A DNA stretch of 64,000 bases from Naumannella cuiyingiana. GTDB lineage: Bacteria > Actinomycetota > Actinomycetes > Propionibacteriales > Propionibacteriaceae. The stretch spans positions 806,001 through 870,000 of the forward strand of contig NZ_JACBZS010000001.1 of NCBI RefSeq assembly GCF_013408305.1, given 5' to 3'. Both the position numbers and the translations under genes were made by a program. Of the stretch, positions 52,362 through 60,885 are shown piece after piece (position 1 is the stretch's first letter; every line of letters begins with the position of its first letter). Below the pieces are notes generated by a model that was given only the letters and a program-made list of their open reading frames with translations, had not been told where the DNA came from and did not search any database.

Positions 52362-53903
52362 ATGAAGCGCAGAACCCTCCTGACCGCGGGCGCGCTCGCG
52401 GCGACCGGGGTGCTCGGCGGCTGCTCCACCGGCAGGTCGGTGGATCTCGGCGGCGCCGGGGGCCCGTCGGGCGGATCCGCCGCCGGCGCGGTACTGAACG
52501 CCGCGATCGCCGGCGAGCCGGACCAGCTCGACCCGCACAAGACCACCTCCTATTTCTCCTTCGAGGTGCTGGAAAACGTCTACGACACCCTCGTCGAGCC
52601 CGACGAGAACCTCGAGCTGCAACCGGCGCTGGCCGAGAAGTGGACCACCAGCGACGACCAGTTGACCTGGACGTTCTCGTTGCGTCAGGGCGTCACGTTC
52701 CACGACGGCTCGCCGTTCACCGCCGACGACGTCGTCTACTCCTACCGCCGGATCATCGACGACAAGCTCGCCAACGCCTACAAGTTCGCCGCCGTGAAGG
52801 ACGTCAAGGCCGCCGATCCCGCGACGGTCGTGATCACGTTGTCACAGCCGGCGCCGAACCTGCTGTCCAGCCTCGGCAGCTTCAAGGGCGTGGCGATCGT
52901 CAGCAAGAACAATGTCGAGTCCAAGGCGATCACCACCAAGCCGATCGGCACCGGTCCGTTCTCGCTCGCCGAGTACGTCAACGGCGACCACATCACCCTC
53001 GCCGCGAATCCCACCTACTGGGGTGGGGCACCCGGGCTGGGCGAGGTCCGCTACACCTTCGTGTCCGAAGCGTCGACCGCGCTGGCGTCGCTGAGGAGCG
53101 GCGAGATCCAGTGGACCGATTCGGTACCCCCGCAGCAGGTGCAGGCGCTCTCGACCGATTCCGGCGTCGTGCTGGGACAAGAGCCGAGCAGCGACTACTG
53201 GTACCTCGCGCTGAACGAACGCAACCAGCCGTGGAACGATCCGCGCGCCCGGCAGGCCGTGGCGTACGCAATCGACCGCGACGCCATCGTGCAGGCGGTC
53301 AGCTACGGCACCGCGCAGCTCAACCAGCTCGCGATCCCGCCGACCAGCTCGTGGTACACCGAGTACGGCACGTACCGCACGGACCTGGCCAGGGCCAAGC
53401 AGTTGCTCGGCGAGGTCGGCTTCTCCGGCGGAACGATCGATTTCATGGCCACCAGCGACTACCCCGAGACGGTCACCGTGGCGCAGATCGTCGCCGCCAA
53501 TCTCGAACCGCTGGGGATCGAGGTCAAGATCCGGCAGCCGGACTTCTCCAGTTGGCTCGACGATCAGAGCGCGCACAAGTTCGACCTGCTGATGATGGGC
53601 TGGCTGGGCAACCTCGACCCGGACGACTTCTACTACGCCCAGCACCACAGCGACGGCGCGAACAACGCCCAGGGGTACTCCAATCCCGAGGTGGACAAGC
53701 TGCTCGATGCCGGCCGCACCGAGACCGACGTCGCCCGACGCAAGCAGACCTACGCCCAGGCCGCGACCACGATCGCCGACGACTGCAGCTACATCTACCT
53801 CTACAACCCCGCGGTGCTGCAGGTGTGGAGCCCGAAGCTGTCGAACTATGCGATCCGGTCCGACCGGGCGGTGCGGTTCCGGACCGCCTCGCTCGCGCCA
53901 TGA
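52362..53903 (+). CDS. ABC transporter peptide-binding lipoprotein (DppA/OppA type)
   Basis: A 513-residue extracytoplasmic solute-binding protein (family 5) delivering peptides or similar solutes to the permease. The signal has a twin-Arg-like start (KRRTLL) and lipobox LGGC with Cys21 as lipid anchor. Domain features: LAEKWTTSDDQLTWTFSLRQ, GVTFHDGSPFTADDVVYSY, KPIGTGPFSL and ARQAVAYAIDRDAIV. GAGG lies ten bases before the ATG. It heads a four-gene operon with the two permeases and the fused ATPase. Confidence 0.95.
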   Translation: MKRRTLLTAGALAATGVLGGCSTGRSVDLGGAGGPSGGSAAGAVLNAAIAGEPDQLDPHKTTSYFSFEVLENVYDTLVEPDENLELQPALAEKWTTSDDQLTWTFSLRQGVTFHDGSPFTADDVVYSYRRIIDDKLANAYKFAAVKDVKAADPATVVITLSQPAPNLLSSLGSFKGVAIVSKNNVESKAITTKPIGTGPFSLAEYVNGDHITLAANPTYWGGAPGLGEVRYTFVSEASTALASLRSGEIQWTDSVPPQQVQALSTDSGVVLGQEPSSDYWYLALNERNQPWNDPRARQAVAYAIDRDAIVQAVSYGTAQLNQLAIPPTSSWYTEYGTYRTDLARAKQLLGEVGFSGGTIDFMATSDYPETVTVAQIVAANLEPLGIEVKIRQPDFSSWLDDQSAHKFDLLMMGWLGNLDPDDFYYAQHHSDGANNAQGYSNPEVDKLLDAGRTETDVARRKQTYAQAATTIADDCSYIYLYNPAVLQVWSPKLSNYAIRSDRAVRFRTASLAP

Positions 53904-53913
53904 TCGCGCGATC

Positions 53914-54912
53914 ATGACGGCCACCGCGACACCGACGACGGGCGCCACCCGGCGCGGATTCCCTCCCCTGCTGGGATTCCTGCTACGCCGCGCGGCCTAC
54001 ACGGCGGTGGTGCTGTTCGGCGTCATGGTGGTCGCGTTCTCGCTGGTGCATCTGGTCCCCGGCGACCCGGTCCGGCTCGCGCTCGGCACCCGGTACACCC
54101 AGGAGGCCTATGATGCGCTGCGCACCGCGAGCGGCCTGGACCGCCCGCTGTGGGAGCAGTTCGTCAGCTATCTCGGCCACGCCGTCACCGGCGATCTCGG
54201 GGTGAGCTTTCGCAACGGCGATCCGGTCACCGTGATCTTGTTGAGCAGGCTGCCCGCAACCATCTCGCTCGCGGTCACCGGCCTGGCGATCGCGTTGCTC
54301 ATCGCAATCCCGGCCGGGATCTTCTCCGCGCTCTCCCACGGCGGCGTGGCCGATGCGATCATCCGGATCTTCAGCCAGGTGGGCGTGTCGATCCCCGACT
54401 TCTGGGTCGGCCTGTTGTTGATCACCGCCTTCTCCGCCACCCTGGGCTGGCTTCCGTCGTCGGGCTACGTGCCGATCACCGAGGACCCCGTCGGATGGTT
54501 ACGGCAGGTTGCCCTGCCCGCGGCCACGGTCGGGATCGTCGCCGGAGCGATCATGACCCGCTATGTCCGCTCGGCCGTGCTCGAGGTCGCCTCCGCGGGC
54601 TTCGTGCGCACGGCCCGTTCCAAGGGGCTCCCCGACCGGATCGTGATCGGACGGCACATCCTGCGCAACGCGCTGGTACCGATCCTGACCATCGCCGGGA
54701 TCCAGCTCGCAACCGTCCTCGGCGGGGTGATGGTGGTCGAGGTCGTGTTCGCCTGGCCCGGGCTGGGCCGGCTCGTCTACGACGCGGTCGCGTCGCGCGA
54801 CTACCCGGTGATCCAGGGCGCGGTGCTGCTGGTGGCCGCGATGTTCCTGCTGATCAATCTCCTGGTCGATGTGCTGTACGCGGTGGCCGACCCGAGGATC
54901 CGGCTGTCATGA
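53914..54912 (+). CDS. Peptide ABC transporter permease (DppB type)
   Basis: A 332-residue permease with six helices. The first helix LLRRAAYTAVVLFGVMVVAF, the periplasmic HLVPGDPVRLALG, and the EAA loop around ASAGFVRTARSKGLPDRIVI are typical of DppB. It starts 10 bp after the binding-protein gene and ends in a 4-nt overlap (ATGA) with the DppC-type gene. Confidence 0.94.
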   Translation: MTATATPTTGATRRGFPPLLGFLLRRAAYTAVVLFGVMVVAFSLVHLVPGDPVRLALGTRYTQEAYDALRTASGLDRPLWEQFVSYLGHAVTGDLGVSFRNGDPVTVILLSRLPATISLAVTGLAIALLIAIPAGIFSALSHGGVADAIIRIFSQVGVSIPDFWVGLLLITAFSATLGWLPSSGYVPITEDPVGWLRQVALPAATVGIVAGAIMTRYVRSAVLEVASAGFVRTARSKGLPDRIVIGRHILRNALVPILTIAGIQLATVLGGVMVVEVVFAWPGLGRLVYDAVASRDYPVIQGAVLLVAAMFLLINLLVDVLYAVADPRIRLS

Positions 54913-55820
54913 CCGACCGCGACCGGGGCACCGCAACCGCGGCCGTCGCGCAGGAGGCGCCGACCCGGACCCGCGCCTGGCGGCTGCTGGCCGGAAATCC
55001 GGTCACAGCGGCCAGCGTAGTGGTGCTGGTGCTCATCGTCGGCCTGACGGTGATCGGCCCGTTCGTGCTGCCGTACGGGCTGAACGACGTGGACGTCCCG
55101 AACGCGCTGCGGCCGCCGTCGGCGGCGCACTGGTTCGGCACCGACGAGCTGGGCCGCGACGTCGCGACCCGGGTGATCATCGCCGGGCGCGCCTCGCTGG
55201 AGGTCGCGATCGTATCGGTGGCGATCGCCACGATCGCGGGCGTACTGATCGGGCTGGTCTCCGGCTATGTCGGCGGCGTGGTCGACGTGATCTTGATGCG
55301 CCTCGTCGATGTGATGTTCGCCTTCCCGGTGATGCTGCTGGCGCTGGCAATCGTGGCGATCCTCGCGCCCAGCAAGGCGACGACGATGATCGCGATCGGC
55401 ATCGTCTACATTCCGATCTTCGCCCGCATCACCAGGGCCAGCGTGTTGTCGGTCCGGCAGGAGACGTTCGTGCAGGTGTCGCGGACGATGGGCAGCCCGT
55501 GGTGGCGAATCCTGCTGCGTCGCGTCCTGCCGAACGTGACCGGTCCGATCATCGTCCAGGTCTCGCTGTCCCTCGCGTTCGCGATCTTGTCCGAGGCGGC
55601 GCTGTCGTTCCTCGGGCTGGGCATCCAGCCCCCGAACCCGTCCTGGGGCGGGATGCTGGCCGACGCCCAGAACTTCCTCGGCCAGGCGTGGTGGATGGGC
55701 GTGTTTCCCGGCGCCGCGGTGCTGGTGACCGCGCTCGCGTTCAATCTTGTCGGCGACGGGCTCCGCGACGTCCTGGATCCCAAGCAGCGCACGCTGATGG
55801 AGACGAGGAGGCAGCGATGA
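54909..55820 (+). CDS. Peptide ABC transporter permease (DppC type)
   Basis: A 303-residue permease with an N-terminal cytosolic segment, six helices, the HWFGTDELGRDVATRVI motif after helix 1 and the EAA loop RQETFVQVSRTMGSPWWRIL. SEAALSFLGLGIQPPNPSWG is characteristic. It pairs with the DppB-type subunit in the membrane. The stop overlaps the ATPase gene start (ATGA), with GGAGG at 55807-55811. Confidence 0.94.
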   Translation: MTDRDRGTATAAVAQEAPTRTRAWRLLAGNPVTAASVVVLVLIVGLTVIGPFVLPYGLNDVDVPNALRPPSAAHWFGTDELGRDVATRVIIAGRASLEVAIVSVAIATIAGVLIGLVSGYVGGVVDVILMRLVDVMFAFPVMLLALAIVAILAPSKATTMIAIGIVYIPIFARITRASVLSVRQETFVQVSRTMGSPWWRILLRRVLPNVTGPIIVQVSLSLAFAILSEAALSFLGLGIQPPNPSWGGMLADAQNFLGQAWWMGVFPGAAVLVTALAFNLVGDGLRDVLDPKQRTLMETRRQR

Positions 55821-57487
55821 GCGAGCCCGTGCTGTCCGTGCGCGACCTGCGGGTGAGCATCGGCCGCCGCACGATCGTCGACGGCGTGAGCGCGGAGGTC
55901 GGCGCCGGCCAGACCCTCGGGATCGTCGGCGAGTCCGGCTCGGGCAAGTCGGTCACCGTGCTGGCCGCGACCGGCCTGCTCGACGCCCCCGGCGCGCGGG
56001 TCGGCGGATCGAGCGTGCTCGGCACGCGCGGATCGAGCGTGCTCGGCACGCGCGGATCGAGCGTGCTCGGCACGACGGGGTCCGCGGGGGTTGAGCTCGT
56101 CGGCGCGCGGCCGGCGACCCTGCGCGCGGTCCACGGCGACCGGATCGGATTCGTCTTCCAGGATCCGGCCACCTCACTCAACCCGATCCTGACCGTGGGC
56201 CAACAGATCGCCGAACCGCTCCAGGCACATCGGGGGGTGGAGCGCAAGGCGGCACTGGCCCGCACCGGCGAGCTGCTGGAGGCGGTCGGGTTGCCGGATC
56301 CGGGCCGGCGCATCGCGAGCTACCCGCACCAGCTGTCGGGGGGACAGCGGCAGCGGGTGATGATCGCGATTGCGCTGGCCTGCGATCCGGCGTTGCTGAT
56401 CGCCGACGAGCCGACGACGGCGCTGGACGTCACGACCCAGGCGCAGATCATCGACCTGGTCCGGGCGTTGCAGGCAGAGCGTGGCACGGCCGTGGTGTGG
56501 ATCAGCCACGACCTCGGGGTGATCGGCGAACTCGCCGACGACGTGGTCGTGCTGCGTACCGGCGGGGTCGTCGAGCAGGCGCCGATCCTGGACCTGGTCG
56601 ACCGTCCGCAGGCCGCCTACACCCGCGAGCTGCTGGCGGCCCGCCCGCGGCTGGACGACGTCGAGCTGCCGCGAGCCGACCCGGCGGCCGCCCCGCTGCT
56701 GGACGTCGCCGGCCTGGACGTGGAGTTCTCGGTACGCACGCCCACGGGCCCGCTGCGGGTGCATGCCGTGGACGACGTCAGCTTCTGCGTGCGTGGCGGT
56801 CACACGCTCGGCATCGTGGGCGAGTCCGGCTCGGGCAAGTCGACGATCGCCAACGCGCTCACCGGGCTGGTCCGGCCGCGCGCGGGCACCGTGACCCTGG
56901 CGGGCGCATCGGTGCTGGGCGCGCGGGGCTCGGCCGGGCGGGCACTGCGGCGCCGGCTGGCGATGGTGTTCCAGGATCCGTTCAGTTCGTTGGACCCGCG
57001 CGCGTCGATCGCCGACTCGATCGCCGAACCGCTGCGCGTCCATCGGCTCGGCGGGCGCCCGGCGGCGCGGGTCGCCGAACTGCTCGATCTGGTCGGGCTG
57101 CCCGGCGACTTCGCCTCGCGGTTCCCGCACGAGTTGTCCGGCGGCCAGCGCCAGCGGGTGTCGATCGCCCGGGCGCTCGCGTTGGAGCCGGACGTGATCA
57201 TCCTCGACGAGTCGACCGCGTCGCTCGACGTGTCGATCCAGGCGCGCGTACTGGACCTGCTGCGCGAACTGCAGGCCGAGCTGGGCCTGACCTACCTGTT
57301 CATCGCCCACGACCTGGCCGTGGTCGCACAGATGAGCCACGAGGTGCTGGTGCTCCGCAATGGTCGCGCGGTCGAACACGGCAGCGCCGACGATGTCTTC
57401 CACCGGCCGCGGGACCCCTACACCCGCGCGCTGCTCGCCGCGATCCCGCCCGACCGCCCGCGCGCGGCCGCCGGTACACCGCGCTGA
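55817..57487 (+). CDS. Fused peptide ABC transporter ATPase (DppD-DppF type)
   Basis: A 556-residue protein with both ATPase domains in one chain. Domain 1 (about 1-270): Walker [10 protein letters not shown]-loop [13 protein letters not shown], signature LSGGQRQR, Walker B LLIADEP. Domain 2 (about 295-545): [35 protein letters not shown], then switch His in FIAHDL. Between Walker A and Q-loop of domain 1, GSSVLGTR is repeated three times by a 24-bp tandem repeat; domain 2 has ASVLGARG at the matching place, so the repeat looks like an expansion of a native segment. Confidence 0.95.
   Translation: MSEPVLSVRDLRVSIGRRTIVDGVSAEVGAGQTLGIVGESGSGKSVTVLAATGLLDAPGARVGGSSVLGTRGSSVLGTRGSSVLGTTGSAGVELVGARPATLRAVHGDRIGFVFQDPATSLNPILTVGQQIAEPLQAHRGVERKAALARTGELLEAVGLPDPGRRIASYPHQLSGGQRQRVMIAIALACDPALLIADEPTTALDVTTQAQIIDLVRALQAERGTAVVWISHDLGVIGELADDVVVLRTGGVVEQAPILDLVDRPQAAYTRELLAARPRLDDVELPRADPAAAPLLDVAGLDVEFSVRTPTGPLRVHAVDDVSFCVRGGHTLGIVGESGSGKSTIANALTGLVRPRAGTVTLAGASVLGARGSAGRALRRRLAMVFQDPFSSLDPRASIADSIAEPLRVHRLGGRPAARVAELLDLVGLPGDFASRFPHELSGGQRQRVSIARALALEPDVIILDESTASLDVSIQARVLDLLRELQAELGLTYLFIAHDLAVVAQMSHEVLVLRNGRAVEHGSADDVFHRPRDPYTRALLAAIPPDRPRAAAGTPR
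56006..56077 (+). repeat. 24-bp tandem repeat, three copies, in ATPase gene
   Basis: Units at 56006-56029, 56030-56053 and 56054-56077 encode [16 protein letters not shown] and GSSVLGTT. The third differs only near its end. In frame. Confidence 0.97.
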
Positions 57488-57517
57488 CCCGTCGCCCTGT
57501 CGGCGAGCCCCGGCTCA

Positions 57518-57587
57518 TGGCAGGCTGTCGCCAGATCCGACCCGGGTCACCCCAACGACCCGACACCAACCACCCGAGGGAGCCGCC
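57518..57587 (+). promoter_or_regulatory. Conserved leader, copy 2 (DUF937 gene)
   Basis: Same blocks as at 50838-50904: TGGCAGGCTGTCG, CAGA, ACCCGGGTCAC, ACGACCCGACA, ACCCGAGGGAGCCGC. Here CGGGTC and GACCCG can pair as a perfect 6-bp stem between the presumed transcript start and the ribosome-binding site. Confidence 0.65.
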
Positions 57588-58259
57588 GTGAGCGCCGTCG
57601 ATGAAATCCTGAACGCCGTCCCGATCGATCAACTCGCCTCCGAGGTCGGCAGCGATCCGGCCCAGACCGAGCAGGCAGCCCGGCAGGCGGTCTCCGCCCT
57701 GCTCGGCGGAATGAGCGCCAATGCCGACGACGAGGGCGGCGCACGCTCCCTCGCCACCGCGGTGCAGCAGCACGAGAACTCCCCGGTGGTCGCCGGTGAC
57801 GGCGGCACGTTCAAGCTGCAGGCGGTCGACACCGCCGACGGCGAGAAGATCGTCTCCAACGTCTTCGGCGACAACACCGAGGCGGTCGTGCAGCGCCTGG
57901 GCGGCTCCGGCGGCCAGCAGGACCTGATCAACAAGTTGTTGCCGATCCTGGCGCCGATCGTCCTGGCGTACCTCGCCAAGAAGGTGCAGGGCACCAAGTA
58001 CGGCGACCTGCTCGGCCCGATCCTCGCCGGCGCCGCGGGCGGCACGGCGGTCGGCCCCCTGCAGGACATCCTCGGCCAGGTCCTCGGCGGCAAGGACCCG
58101 CAGCCGCCGGCCGGCCAGCCCGCGCCCGGTCAGCCGGCGCCGAACGCGCCCGCGCCGGAACAGACCGCACCCGAGCCGGCCCAGCAGTCCGGCCCGATTC
58201 CGGGCGGCATCCTCGGCGGCCTGCTGAACGACCTGCTCGGCGGGGGCCGGCGCAGTTGA
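57588..58259 (+). CDS. DUF937 family protein
   Basis: A 223-residue protein of the DUF937 (YidB-like) family, function unknown. Residues 1-165 are the conserved part: ILNAVPIDQLASEVGSDPAQ, VFGDNTEAVVQRLGG, LINKLLPILAPIVLAYLAKK and GGTAVGPLQDILGQVLGG; a Pro/Ala/Gln linker follows and a short amphipathic end (GGILGGLLNDLLGGGRR). The GTG start follows GAGGGAG. The stop overlaps the TTG start of maf. Its leader matches that of the cupin regulator gene. Confidence 0.88.
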   Translation: MSAVDEILNAVPIDQLASEVGSDPAQTEQAARQAVSALLGGMSANADDEGGARSLATAVQQHENSPVVAGDGGTFKLQAVDTADGEKIVSNVFGDNTEAVVQRLGGSGGQQDLINKLLPILAPIVLAYLAKKVQGTKYGDLLGPILAGAAGGTAVGPLQDILGQVLGGKDPQPPAGQPAPGQPAPNAPAPEQTAPEPAQQSGPIPGGILGGLLNDLLGGGRRS

Positions 58260-58888
58260 GGCTGGTCCTCGCCTCGGCCTCGCCCGCGCGGCTGGCGACC
58301 CTGCGCCGCGCGGGCATCGAGCCGGAGGTGATCGTCTCCGGCGTGGACGAGACGGGGATCGACGCGCCCACGGTGCCCGGGCTGGTCGGCGCGCTGGCCA
58401 GGCTGAAGGCCGACGCCGTGCACGAGCGCCTCGCCGCGCAGCGCGGCCCCGGCGACGACGAACCGCTGTTGATCATCGGGTGTGACTCGCTGCTGGAGTT
58501 CGACGGCGAGTCGCACGGCAAGCCGGGCGATCCGGCAGCCGTGATCGAGCGCTGGCGGCGGCTGCGCGGCAACTCCGGGACGCTGCACACCGGTCACGCG
58601 CTGACCCTGGACGACCCGAGCGGTCGGTTCGGTCCGCCGGGGGTACGCCGCCGCGACGCCGTCGCCTCGACGATCGTGCACTTCGCCGACGCCGACGACG
58701 CCGAGATCGCCGCCTACGCGGCAACCGGCGAGCCCGAGGCGGTGGCCGGCGCCTTCACGCTCGACGGGCTCGGCGGCCCGCTGATCAGCGGCATCGAGGG
58801 CGACCCGCACGCCGTCGTGGGCATCGGCCTGCCGCTGCTGCGCACCGAGCTGGCCGCGCTGGGTGTGGCCTGGCCCGCCTTCAGTTGA
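58256..58888 (+). CDS. maf: Maf family nucleotide pyrophosphatase
   Basis: A 210-residue septum-formation family protein hydrolysing non-canonical nucleoside triphosphates to monophosphates. Motifs: LVLASASPARLATLRRAG, IIGCDSLLEFDGE, GKPGDPA, GHALTLDD, and EAVAGAFTLDGLGG. TTG at 58256 is used as start because it overlaps the previous stop and begins the family's LVLASASPxR N terminus. It closes the region that matches mycobacterial gene order. The 3' end overlaps a convergent gene by 8 bp. Confidence 0.93.
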   Translation: MRLVLASASPARLATLRRAGIEPEVIVSGVDETGIDAPTVPGLVGALARLKADAVHERLAAQRGPGDDEPLLIIGCDSLLEFDGESHGKPGDPAAVIERWRRLRGNSGTLHTGHALTLDDPSGRFGPPGVRRRDAVASTIVHFADADDAEIAAYAATGEPEAVAGAFTLDGLGGPLISGIEGDPHAVVGIGLPLLRTELAALGVAWPAFS

Positions 58889-59369
58889 TCATGGCGACCA
58901 TCGCCAGGCCGAAGAACAGGACGGCGAGCACGAGGAGTGGCACCAGCACGGCGATCAGGCAGGTCAGGCCCCCCGTGCCGCGGTGCGGGGCGAACCCGAT
59001 CCGGCTGGTCCCCCACAGCCCCGGCCGGTAGTAGACGTCCACGGCCTGCCCGGGGGCGAGCTGGACCGGCAACTGCGCGGGGCCGTTGCTGGCGACGGCG
59101 TACCCGGCGGCGACGACGTGGCGGCCGGGGCTGACCGGGATCAGTTGGGTGCCCCACTCGGAGAGCTGGGTGACGCCGTCCACGGTCCAGGCGGGCCGGT
59201 AGTTGTGCGGCCCCGGTTGCAGGTGCAGGCGGATCAGGGCGCCGGTGCCGAGGCCGCGGTCCGGCACGTTCGGTGCCGGGTACGCGGGGGGCACCCCGGG
59301 CTGCGCCGCGGCGGGCTGGGGCGGCAGGTTGCCGTCGGGGCCGACGATGCCGCTGGGCTCGGAGGACAT
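58881..59369 (-). CDS. Hypothetical C-tail-anchored membrane protein
   Basis: A 162-residue protein that I do not recognise. Residues 1-45 are Pro/Ala-rich; a beta-rich domain follows (IRLHLQPGPHNYRPAWTVDG, PVSPGRHVVAAGYAVASNG, QAVDVYYRPGLW) and one C-terminal helix (LTCLIAVLVPLLVLAVLFFG). The ATG at 59369 has no strong ribosome-binding site. Confidence 0.78.
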   Translation of the reverse strand: MSSEPSGIVGPDGNLPPQPAAAQPGVPPAYPAPNVPDRGLGTGALIRLHLQPGPHNYRPAWTVDGVTQLSEWGTQLIPVSPGRHVVAAGYAVASNGPAQLPVQLAPGQAVDVYYRPGLWGTSRIGFAPHRGTGGLTCLIAVLVPLLVLAVLFFGLAMVAMIN

Positions 59370-59394
59370 GGCGCGAGTATTTCGTCCGTCCGGG

Positions 59395-59832
59395 TCAGCC
59401 GTCACGCAGGCGCAGCGTGAGCGCGGTGGCCTCGCCGGCGGTCGCGCCCCCGTCCCAGCCGAATCCGGAGAACACGATCCCGCTGGCCGAGGCCGCGCGC
59501 ACCTCGAATCCGGCCTCGGGCAGCCGGTCGGCGAGGAACGCGATGAACTCCTCCCCGGGCGGGGCGGTGATCACGATGGTGACCACATTGGGCTGGTCGA
59601 TGCGCTCGGCAAGGCGTACCCCCGCGGGCAGCGGCACCCGATCGACCGGTCCGTTGCGGAATCCGAGCTCGGCCAGGGTCACCACATCCGGCCCGAAGCT
59701 CGGTGCCGGCTGCGCGCTGCTGGGAGCGGGTCGGGACGGGGGCGCCGCCGCCGAGCAACCGGCCAGTGCACCGAGGGCGAGCACCACGCCCACGGCCGCC
59801 GCGGGGAGCCGGCGGCCCGGCGTCGATTTCAC
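59395..59832 (-). CDS. Putative lipoprotein
   Basis: A 145-residue protein with a lipoprotein signal: basic start (VKSTPGRR), helix and lipobox ALAGC with Cys26 as anchor. After a Ser/Pro linker comes a small alpha/beta domain of about 100 residues (FIAFLADRLPEAGFEVRAAS) of no family known to me. TATTCT (59845-59840) is seven bases before the GTG, indicating a leaderless message divergent from the ubiA gene. Confidence 0.8.
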   Translation of the reverse strand: MKSTPGRRLPAAAVGVVLALGALAGCSAAAPPSRPAPSSAQPAPSFGPDVVTLAELGFRNGPVDRVPLPAGVRLAERIDQPNVVTIVITAPPGEEFIAFLADRLPEAGFEVRAASASGIVFSGFGWDGGATAGEATALTLRLRDG

Positions 59833-59868
59833 GCGGGCCAGAATAGTCACGCTACGCTCGATGCCGAG

Positions 59869-60885
59869 ATGAGCACCGATCCGACTGCCCCGCGCCCCGG
59901 CGACGCCCCCGGCGACAGCGACCCCTCGGGGTTCGACGAGCAGCCACCCGCCCCGGGCGAGCGCCTCGTCGGGCAGACCGGCCAGGACGTCGAGGACGCC
60001 AGCCCGCGACGCTCCCGGGTCCCGGCCGCCCTGCGGGCGATGCGGCCCAAGCAGTGGACCAAGAACGTCCTGGTCTTCACCGCGCCGCTGGCCGACGGCA
60101 GCCTGTTCCAGCCGGCAGTGCTGGGCCGAGCGGCGCTGGCTTTCGTCGCGTTCTGTCTGATCAGCGCCTGCATCTATCTGATCAACGACATCCGCGATGT
60201 CGAGGAGGACCGCCTGCACCCGCGCAAGCGGTACCGGCCGATCGCCGCCGGCGAGCTGCGGGTCGGCGCCGCCTGGGTGCTCGCCGCGATCACCGGCGTG
60301 CTCGCGCTCGTGATCGGCTTCGCCACCTCGATCCAGCTCGGCATCGTGCTGGTGGTCTACGCGGTGCTGCAGATCCTGTACTCGCTGTTCTTCAAGCACG
60401 AGCCGGTGATCGACCTGGCGATGGTCGCCTCGGGCTTCCTGCTGCGCGCGATCGCCGGCGGCGTCGCGACCGACATCCCGCTCAGCCAGTGGTTCTTGCT
60501 GGTCGCGGCGTTCGGCTCGCTGTTCATGGTCGCCGGAAAGCGCTACTCGGAGATGGTCGCGCTCGGCGCGGAGGCGGGTACGCGGCGCTCGCTGGAGCGC
60601 TACTCGTCGTCCTATCTGCGGTTCGCATGGATGCTCGCGGCCAGCGTGACCGTGATGGCGTACGCCCTGTGGGCCTTCGAGCAGACGCGGGCGAATCCGC
60701 AGTTGTGGGACATCCCCTGGGCGGTGCTGTCGGTGATCCCGCTGACGCTCGGCCTGTTGCAGTACGCCCGCGAGGTCGACTCCGGCGATGCCGGCGAGCC
60801 GGAGGACGTGGTGTTGCGGCACCGCTCGCTGCAGGTGACCGGCGCGGTGTGGCTGATCCTGGTCGCCGTCGGGGTGTTCGCGTGA
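59869..60885 (+). CDS. ubiA: Decaprenyl-phosphate phosphoribosyltransferase (UbiA/DPPR synthase type)
   Basis: Transfers 5-phosphoribose from PRPP to decaprenyl phosphate, the first step toward decaprenyl-phosphoryl arabinose. The 338-residue protein has a disordered N terminus of 50 residues, then RAMRPKQWTKNVLVF, the metal motif LINDIRDVEEDRLHPRKR and about nine helices. It overlaps the next gene by 4 nt (GTGA), which encodes the following step. TACGCT (59853-59858) lies ten bases before the ATG. The pathway assignment is strong because all three genes are present in order. Confidence 0.92.
   Translation: MSTDPTAPRPGDAPGDSDPSGFDEQPPAPGERLVGQTGQDVEDASPRRSRVPAALRAMRPKQWTKNVLVFTAPLADGSLFQPAVLGRAALAFVAFCLISACIYLINDIRDVEEDRLHPRKRYRPIAAGELRVGAAWVLAAITGVLALVIGFATSIQLGIVLVVYAVLQILYSLFFKHEPVIDLAMVASGFLLRAIAGGVATDIPLSQWFLLVAAFGSLFMVAGKRYSEMVALGAEAGTRRSLERYSSSYLRFAWMLAASVTVMAYALWAFEQTRANPQLWDIPWAVLSVIPLTLGLLQYAREVDSGDAGEPEDVVLRHRSLQVTGAVWLILVAVGVFA

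Noticed and set aside
59395-60822. A 475-residue minus-strand frame ending in the lipoprotein
   Set aside because: The upstream 330 codons are antisense to ubiA. The lipoprotein signal and its -10 box define the start at 59832.
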